Positions 5,737-10,353 of a stretch of DNA of 10,353 bases are shown here, in pieces; the stretch's first letter is position 1; each line of letters begins with the position of its first letter. Both the position numbers and the translations under genes were made by a program. The notes under the pieces were generated by a model that was given only the letters and a program-made list of their open reading frames with translations, was not told the DNA's origin and did not search any database. The stretch is taken from NCBI GenBank assembly GCA_023488945.1, contig JAMDBZ010000014.1, positions 1 through 10,353 on the forward strand, given 5' to 3'. This DNA is from Deltaproteobacteria bacterium. Its GTDB lineage: Bacteria > Desulfobacterota_E > Deferrimicrobia > Deferrimicrobiales > Deferrimicrobiaceae.

Positions 5737-5831
5737 CTGTCGGCGGGAGCCCTCTTTTGGCCGTCTCCGGTCGCTCACAGGGAAGGTGAAAGCCGACCGG
5801 GCGCACCTTCGAGGAAAAACCCCGCCGACAG
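5737..5831. repeat. Perfect 11-bp inverted repeat with 73-base loop
   Basis: CTGTCGGCGGG (5737-5747) and CCCGCCGACAG (5821-5831) are exact reverse complements in the 175-base gap between the HNH gene and the phage-tail remnant. On the - strand the first arm met is followed directly by GTTTTT, somewhat terminator-like, but its partner arm is distant. Otherwise this gap holds no supported gene. Confidence 0.5.
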
Positions 5832-5877
5832 CCGACCCGGAAGGACCCGCCCCCCGGGAAAGTCCGCCGGGCCGCCC

Positions 5878-6336
5878 CTACCGTTTCAGCGTGAAGCCCA
5901 CGGCATAGTAATCGCACCCGGGAGATCCGTTGGCTTGAACATATACCGTCTGGGACGTAGGTAGAGAAACGTCTCCTCCGTAATTAAGACTCCCCGTTGG
6001 ACCGGCAACAAGTTCCGTCAGCGTATTTGGACCTCCTGTTGAATCTGCGAAAGTGGTTCCAGAGAGATGACATATATTCCCTCCGAGCGTGTACATTCTC
6101 GCCTTTATGGACTTGGCGATATTCGGTGGGACGACGGCGTAGACAAGTGCCCCTCCTGCGGCTAGGCTTACCGCTGTCGTTGTGGTGGACGTTACCGTGG
6201 CGAATATCGGCTTCACGCCCCAGGAGTACATGTCATCCAGTTGCGTAAATTCTTTAATCTTGAACGGCGTCCCCGTGTTGTCCGTCGTACACCATGAAAC
6301 GAGGGCCTTGTAGGTGTACCCGGAGGGCGCTCGCAC
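5878..6336 (-). pseudogene. Phage tail-like protein, C-terminal fragment
   Basis: The 152-residue open frame reads like the C-terminal domain of a phage tail or virion-associated protein. It has PSGYTYKALVSWCTTD near the start (compare the 'P-x-GYTY-x-x-x-x-x-x-TD-x-x-G' pattern of such proteins), many Thr/Gly/Ser-rich beta-type stretches (TVTSTTTTAVSLAAGG), and a C-terminal strand CDYYAVGFTLKR. There is no signal peptide or membrane helix. The apparent GTG at 6336 lies in DNA of the adjoining IS3 transposase, so it is not the real start: the gene has lost its N-terminal part. The break is near 6325-6330, where transposase similarity begins on the other strand. The assignment is from pattern memory and moderate. 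Confidence 0.6.
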
Positions 6337-6686
6337 GATACGGGACGCCGGAGATCTTCATCACGGATCAGGGGTGCCAGTTCACCAGCATCGAGTTCAT
6401 CGAGGTCCTCAAGGAGGCCGGTGTCCGGATCTCGATGGACAGCAAGGGGCGGTGGATGGACAACATCATGATCGAGCGGCTGTGGCGGAGCCTGAAGTAC
6501 GAGTGCGTCTATCTGCACGCCTTCGAGACCGGCAGCGAAGCCAAGGCCGGAATCGGGAGATGGGTCAGTTTCTACAACGAGCATCGTCCCCATTCCAGTC
6601 TGGACGACCAGACACCCGACGAGGCATACTCTCGAAACAACGGGACCGGTTCCCCGGTTCCCGTCGACCCGCAGGCAGCGGCGTGA
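6327..6686 (+). pseudogene. IS3-family transposase OrfB, C-terminal fragment
   Basis: The frame encodes the end of an IS3-type DDE integrase-core transposase. ALARYGTPEIF is followed by TDQGCQFTS (the second catalytic Asp, codon at 6366), KGRWMDN, MIERLWRSLKYE (the catalytic Glu of IERLW, codon at 6474), and the family-typical end FYNEHRPHSSLDDQTPDEAY. The first catalytic Asp region and all of OrfA are missing, so it cannot be active. Full OrfB is usually about 280 aa, and about 119 residues remain. The frame is open further left to 6294, but those residues are antisense to the phage-tail remnant and do not look like transposase. TGA stop at 6684-6686. Confidence 0.88.
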
Positions 6687-6721
6687 ACCACAGGACCTTA
6701 GAGCTTATGTTCACTTCCGAA

Positions 6722-6746
6722 CTGTCCAAATCTTGGGTACCACCTC
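6722..6746 (+). repeat. Probable right terminal repeat of the IS3 fragment
   Basis: CTGTCCAAATCTTGGGTACC followed by ACCTC resembles the right terminal inverted repeats of IS3-group elements (a CTGTCCAA core, a G-run, then a CCACCT-type end). The matching left repeat is not in the window, so it cannot be confirmed by pairing. Confidence 0.45.
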
Positions 6747-6760
6747 TTTTCCCGTTGGAC

Positions 6761-6910
6761 ATGTTGGGTGCGGCCGGCGTGGCCTGCTTTTCCTGTGGTG
6801 CCCTCTTGCCCCTGTGGCGGCATATCGGTAGCCGCCTGACTCGATTCGTCGAGAGGCTTTACCGGATATTCATGGCCTGGCCGCTCGCTCAAGGCTGGAT
6901 GCGGCGTTAG
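6761..6910 (+). CDS. Weakly supported 49-aa ORF before the ATPase
   Basis: In the 177-base gap between the IS end and the ATPase start, an ATG at 6761 opens 49 codons ending in TAG at 6908-6910. The peptide has a short hydrophobic N-terminal run with two cysteines (GVACFSCGALLPLW) and a basic C-terminal half (ERLYRIFMAWPL). No good ribosome-binding site precedes it. The stop overlaps the TAGGAG that serves the ATPase. It may be chance, a leader peptide, or a remnant. No promoter is evident in this gap. Confidence 0.2.
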   Translation: MLGAAGVACFSCGALLPLWRHIGSRLTRFVERLYRIFMAWPLAQGWMRR

Positions 6911-6923
6911 GAGCCACGAAACG

Positions 6924-9900
6924 ATGCCGACGGAATTCCCTGGGCTGACCGACGCGGAAGTGCGGGCGCGCATCGCACGCGGCGATGTCAATCGGGTTGC
7001 GATGCCGACGAGCCGCACGGCTATGGAAATCGTGCGCGCCAACGTCTTGACCCGGTTCAACGCGATCCTGGGAACACTGTTCGTCGTGATTGTGACGACG
7101 GGTCCTTGGCAGGACGCTCTGTTCGGCGGGGTGTTCGTCGTCAACACCCTGATCGGCATCGTCCAGGAGCTCCGGGCAAAATGGATGCTTGACCGCCTCG
7201 CGCTGGTGAGCCAGCCCAAGACCCGCGCGGTTCGCTCCGGACAGATCGCCGACATCCCGGCGGGAGAGATCGTTCTGGACGACATCCTGGAGTTGGCGCC
7301 CGGCGACCAGGTGGTGGTCGACGGCGTCATGCTCGGCGCCTTGGGGCTCGAAGTCGATGAATCCTTTCTGACCGGCGAGTCGGCCGCGGTGCCCAAACGG
7401 CCCGGGGAGGAAGTGCTGTCGGGAAGCTTCGTCGTCGCCGGCACCGGCCGCTGCCGGGTGACCCGGGTCGGAGCCTCCGCCTACGGGCATCGCCTCGCCA
7501 GCGAGGCCAAACGCTTCAGCCTGGCGCATTCCGACCTGAGAGCAGGGATCAACCGGATTCTGCGTTACATCACGTGGGCCATCGTGCCCACCGCCGCGCT
7601 CTTGTTTGCCGGTCAATTCGTCGTCCAGGCACAGGTTGGCGACGCCCTGTTGTTCTCCGCAGCCGGCGTGGTCGCGATGGTGCCGGAGGGACTGGTGTTA
7701 TTGACGAGCCTTGCCCTGGCGGTGGGCGCCGTCAGGCTGGCCCGCCGTCGGACGCTGGTCCAGGACCTCCCCGCGACCGAGACGCTGGCCAGGGTCGACG
7801 TGATCTGCCTCGACAAGACCGGCACGCTGACCGAGCGGGAACCACGGGTCGAGCGCATCGAGCTGCTGGGCGACCATCCCGATGCGATGGACGCGCTGGC
7901 AGCCCTGGCGGTAGCCGAGTCCAGGCCGAATGCCACGCTGCGGGCGATCGGGCGGGCTCACCCCAGGGAACAGGGCCATGCCGCCACCGATTCCGTGCCT
8001 TTCTCGTCGGCGCGCAAATGGAGCGGCGCGACGCTGGATGAACTCGGCACCTGGGTCCTGGGTGCGCCCGAGGTGCTCCTGGCCGAAATCCCCGGCAGCG
8101 ACACCGTACGCCGACGCGCCGAGGAGCATGCCCGGTCGGGGCGGCGCGTGCTTCTTCTTGCCAGGACCGGGGACAGGCTCCTATCCGACCGGCTGCCGGG
8201 CGATCTCGTTCCCGCCGCCCTGGTGCTGCTGACCGAACAGGTTCGCGCCGATGCGGCCGAGATGCTGCGGTACTTCGACACCCAGGGCGTGACGATCAAG
8301 GTCCTCTCGGGAGATCATCCAGCCACCGTCAGCCAGGTGGCGACACAGCTCGGAATCGCACACGGCGGCGATCCGGTCGACGCGCGAGCGCTGCCGCAAG
8401 ACGCGGAAACGCTGGCCGGACTGGTGGAAACGCGCTCGGTCTTCGGCCGGATATCACCCCAGCAGAAGCAGTCGCTCATCGCGTCGCTCCAGGCGAACGG
8501 CCACGTGGTCGCGATGGTGGGCGACGGGGTCAACGACGTCCTGGCGCTGAAGCGCGCCGACATCGGCATCGCGATGGGCGCCGGGGCCGGGGCCGCCCGC
8601 GCCGTCTCCCACCTCGTACTCCTCGACAACCGGTTCGCGAGCCTGCCGTCGGTCATCGCGGAGGGCCGCCGCGTGATCGGCAACGTCGAACGGCTGGCGG
8701 CGCTGTTCCTGACCAAGACGGTCTACGCCATGCTCCTGGCGGTGGCCGTCGGTGTGGCCGACGTCACGTTTCCCTTCCTGCCGCGGCACCTGACCCTGGT
8801 CGGGGCGTTGACGATCGGCATCCCCGCCTTTTTTCTGTCCCTCGAACGGAACGACCAGCGGGCGCGTCCCGGCTTCGTCGGCCGCGTTCTGCGCTTCGCC
8901 GTGCCCAGCGGCTTGTTCGTCGCCGGCGCGACATTTGCCGCCTACGCGCTCATCCACACCTATTCCGGCGGCGACCTGGCGCAAGCCCGTGCCGGCGCGA
9001 CGGTGGCCCTGTTCGCCATGGCGAGCTGGGTTCTCGTCCTGGTGGCGCAACCGCTCACGCCGCGGCGCTGGCTTCTTCTCGGTGGGACGGTGACCGCGTT
9101 CATGACCGTGCTCGGCGTGCCGCCGCTGCGCGCATTCTTTGCCCTGGAACGCTTGCCGCTTGAAGCATGGCTCGCCGTGGCGGCGATCGCCCTCGCGGCG
9201 GCCGGCGTCCTGCATTGGAGCGCGTCGGTCGCCGCCCGCGCCCCCGCGGAGGCGATGAAAACCCGGCCGCTGCGGAGGAAGGAGATTGTGGCGTGGCTCG
9301 TCAGCGCGGACAGCCCAAAATGGTTTCTCATGGCTGCGGCAGTGTTCGTCGTGGGCGGCGCCTGGCTGTTTTTCGGCGTGCTGGAGGATGTGATCAGCCA
9401 CGATCCGCTGGTCGACGTGGATGTCTTCGTGTATCACCTGCTGCAGTCACTTCGCACCCCGGCAATGGACAGGGTGATGATTGCCGCCACGGAGCTGGGT
9501 GATGCGCAAGTTCTGCTGCCGGTGATGCTCGTCGCGCTGGCATGGCTCCTCAGCTACCGGCTCTGGTTGACGGCAGGATATTGGCTCGCAGCCATCGGCG
9601 TCGCCGAGGTGCTGGCAAAGGTATTGAAGCTGGCGCTGCATCGGCCGCGTCCCGCGGCGTTCTATGGCGGGATCGAACAGTTCTCCTTCCCGAGCGGCCA
9701 TGCCACGATGAGCGTGGTGGTCTACGGCTTCCTGGCGTTTCTGCTGTGCCGCAATGCGCGCCCCGGTTTGCGCAAGGTCGTCATCTCCCTGACCGCCACG
9801 CTGATCGGCTTGATCGCGCTGTCCCGGCTCTATCTCGGCGCGCACTGGCTGTCCGACGTGCTGGGCGGAGCGAGCTTTGGCGTAGCCTGGATCGCCGCGT

Positions 9901-10109
9901 TGGCCATCGCCTACGAATATCAGTCCCATGAGCAACTCCGGCCGAAAAATTTTGCAGCTCTCATGCTGGCGACCCTGATCATCGCGGGAGGCGCGCATAT
10001 CGCGTTGAGCCACGATGCCGATCGCTTGCGCTATGCGCCCCTGTCGATCACAGCCTGGATTCCACAGCTTTCCGCACCCGTTCGTGCCACTTGGAAAGCA
10101 CTGAGTTAG
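6924..10109 (+). CDS. CtpE-type P-type cation ATPase fused to a PAP2 phosphatase
   Basis: One uninterrupted 1061-aa frame joins two complete membrane enzymes. Residues 1-765 are a P-type ATPase close in style to actinobacterial CtpE (reported as a calcium pump). The actuator-domain TGES is at 150-153, PEGL in the fourth membrane helix at 254-257, the phosphorylation motif DKTGT at 297-301 (D297), KWSG at 365-368, SGDHPATV at 462-469, and the hinge GDGVNDVLALKRAD from 533. About ten membrane helices fit. Residues 785-1030 are a PAP2 lipid phosphatase with all three motifs: K902...R909-P910, PSGH 923-926, and S967-R968...H974...D978. AGGAG (6909-6913) precedes the ATG by 10 bases. Ion and lipid substrates are unknown. 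PAP2 enzymes often recycle undecaprenyl pyrophosphate or dephosphorylate lipids. The gene stands alone after an IS fragment. Confidence 0.92.
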   Translation: MPTEFPGLTDAEVRARIARGDVNRVAMPTSRTAMEIVRANVLTRFNAILGTLFVVIVTTGPWQDALFGGVFVVNTLIGIVQELRAKWMLDRLALVSQPKTRAVRSGQIADIPAGEIVLDDILELAPGDQVVVDGVMLGALGLEVDESFLTGESAAVPKRPGEEVLSGSFVVAGTGRCRVTRVGASAYGHRLASEAKRFSLAHSDLRAGINRILRYITWAIVPTAALLFAGQFVVQAQVGDALLFSAAGVVAMVPEGLVLLTSLALAVGAVRLARRRTLVQDLPATETLARVDVICLDKTGTLTEREPRVERIELLGDHPDAMDALAALAVAESRPNATLRAIGRAHPREQGHAATDSVPFSSARKWSGATLDELGTWVLGAPEVLLAEIPGSDTVRRRAEEHARSGRRVLLLARTGDRLLSDRLPGDLVPAALVLLTEQVRADAAEMLRYFDTQGVTIKVLSGDHPATVSQVATQLGIAHGGDPVDARALPQDAETLAGLVETRSVFGRISPQQKQSLIASLQANGHVVAMVGDGVNDVLALKRADIGIAMGAGAGAARAVSHLVLLDNRFASLPSVIAEGRRVIGNVERLAALFLTKTVYAMLLAVAVGVADVTFPFLPRHLTLVGALTIGIPAFFLSLERNDQRARPGFVGRVLRFAVPSGLFVAGATFAAYALIHTYSGGDLAQARAGATVALFAMASWVLVLVAQPLTPRRWLLLGGTVTAFMTVLGVPPLRAFFALERLPLEAWLAVAAIALAAAGVLHWSASVAARAPAEAMKTRPLRRKEIVAWLVSADSPKWFLMAAAVFVVGGAWLFFGVLEDVISHDPLVDVDVFVYHLLQSLRTPAMDRVMIAATELGDAQVLLPVMLVALAWLLSYRLWLTAGYWLAAIGVAEVLAKVLKLALHRPRPAAFYGGIEQFSFPSGHATMSVVVYGFLAFLLCRNARPGLRKVVISLTATLIGLIALSRLYLGAHWLSDVLGGASFGVAWIAALAIAYEYQSHEQLRPKNFAALMLATLIIAGGAHIALSHDADRLRYAPLSITAWIPQLSAPVRATWKALS

Positions 10110-10116
10110 CAAGGTT

Positions 10117-10139
10117 TGGTGCGGGCTGCGACCCCACCA
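10117..10139 (+). terminator. Hairpin just after the ATPase-PAP2 gene
   Basis: TGGTG (10117-10121) pairs with CACCA (10135-10139), and GGG (10123-10125) with CCC (10132-10134), leaving one bulged C and a 6-base loop. It starts eight bases after the stop codon. No T-run follows (the next bases are A-rich), so it may be a factor-dependent terminator or an mRNA 3' stabiliser. Confidence 0.35.
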
Positions 10140-10154
10140 CCATCGAAATAAAAA

Positions 10155-10207
10155 GACACGGCCCGCAGTTCCGCAGGCTCTCTCCGGATGGCCGCGGGAA
10201 CGGTGTC
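10155..10207 (+). other. Leader-like nested inverted repeat
   Basis: GACAC (10155-10159) pairs with GTGTC (10203-10207), and inside it GTTCC (10168-10172) pairs with GGAAC (10197-10201). A competing pairing exists between CCCGC (10162-10166) and GCGGG (10194-10198), which shares bases with the inner stem. It ends 26 bases before the radical-SAM start. I recognise no known riboswitch class. Confidence 0.35.
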
Positions 10208-10233
10208 GTGCCGAGGGCGATCCGCCTCCGGCA

Positions 10234-10353
10234 ATGAGGGAAGACTTGGGCATTTGCCGCCTCTGCTCCGTCACATCGCGAACCGTTTCGGGAGAGATGG
10301 GGGTGTGCCTCCGGTGTATCCGGGAGCGTCCCTCCGAGGCGCTTCCGCTCTCC
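10234..10353 (+). CDS. Radical-SAM protein (PflA-type), N-terminal part only
   Basis: The first 40 codons of a gene run off the window. The peptide has two cysteine pairs, C-R-L-C near residues 8-11 and C-L-R-C near 25-28, in the context VSGEMGVCLRCIRERPSEALPL. This resembles the N-terminal zinc knuckle of pyruvate-formate-lyase-activating-enzyme-like radical-SAM proteins of anaerobic bacteria. The radical-SAM CxxxCxxC motif itself would lie beyond the window, so the assignment is from this short stretch only. The ATG at 10234 lacks a good ribosome-binding site, and a TTG four codons later has AGGGAAG just upstream but too close. It probably marks return to chromosomal backbone. Confidence 0.5.
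   Translation, partial: MREDLGICRLCSVTSRTVSGEMGVCLRCIRERPSEALPLS

Larger units (their letters stand above)
6327..6746 (+). mobile_element. IS3-family element, right-end fragment
   Basis: Only about the last 420 bases of an insertion sequence remain: the C-terminal part of orfB and the downstream noncoding right end. The left end, orfA and most of orfB are absent. The left boundary is set by the first recognisable transposase residues (ALARYG, from 6327) and the right boundary by the IS-like terminus near 6745, so both are approximate. It separates the - strand phage remnants from the + strand ATPase gene. Confidence 0.75.

Noticed and set aside
6314..6910. 198-codon + strand frame overlapping the transposase fragment
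   Set aside because: Most of it is the out-of-frame shadow of the IS3 OrfB remnant. Only its last 49 codons lie outside and are listed separately at low confidence.
8454..9437. Long - strand open frame opposite the ATPase-PAP2 gene
   Set aside because: Composition (Gly/Arg/His-rich, no domains) fits a shadow of the well-supported + strand gene.
10117..10142. Hairpin ending in CCACCA as a possible tRNA remnant
   Set aside because: The loop is CTGCGA, not a TTCRANN T-loop, and no anticodon or D arm can be drawn upstream.
10126..10149. Possible attR resembling the tRNA-Phe 3' end (CTGCGA ... CCACCAT ... GAAA)
   Set aside because: Only short blocks match. The four G's of the tRNA acceptor strand are replaced by C's, and the T arm is absent, so chance similarity is likelier than an attachment site.

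Overview
The window is GC-rich bacterial DNA. Housekeeping genes sit at both ends, and a decayed mobile region is anchored at a tRNA gene between them. Gene content (prmA-rsmE-RDD cluster, a zinc-ribbon radical-SAM start at the right edge, a Geobacter-like integrase catalytic domain) suggests a Desulfobacterota/Desulfuromonadota-type organism. That placement is inference from protein flavour, not a database result.

Left backbone (1-3107, + strand). A GC-rich imperfect hairpin at the window edge and a perfect TATAAT box precede prmA (ribosomal protein L11 methyltransferase), rsmE (16S rRNA m3U1498 methyltransferase) and an RDD-family membrane protein. The three are closely spaced and probably form one operon. 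A 267-base gap with two sets of short repeats leads into a strong promoter, a complete tRNA-Phe(GAA) gene with encoded CCA, and a 10-bp-stem terminator.

Mobile remnant (3082-6746, genes on the - strand). A tyrosine integrase catalytic domain that has lost its N-terminal half ends 14 bases from the tRNA 3' end, the usual layout at an attL site. Beyond it lie an unrecognised 151-aa gene, a RelE/Phd-type toxin-antitoxin pair with a palindrome over its -10 box, a small predicted secreted protein made of about 2.25 tandem repeats, a possible 30-aa ORF, an HNH/NinG-like protein, and the C-terminal part of a phage-tail-like protein. That last gene is cut off by a + strand fragment of an IS3-family transposase. 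The missing gene ends point to deletion and decay, not an active prophage.

Right part (6747-10353, + strand). A 1061-aa membrane protein joins a complete P-type cation ATPase of the CtpE type to a complete PAP2 lipid-phosphatase domain, each with all hallmark motifs. This fusion is the most interesting object in the window. After it come a small hairpin, a structured leader-like segment, and the first 40 codons of a protein with a CxxC...CxxC knuckle, resembling the N terminus of PflA-type radical-SAM proteins. No second copy of the tRNA 3' end is seen, so the right boundary of the island is not fixed.
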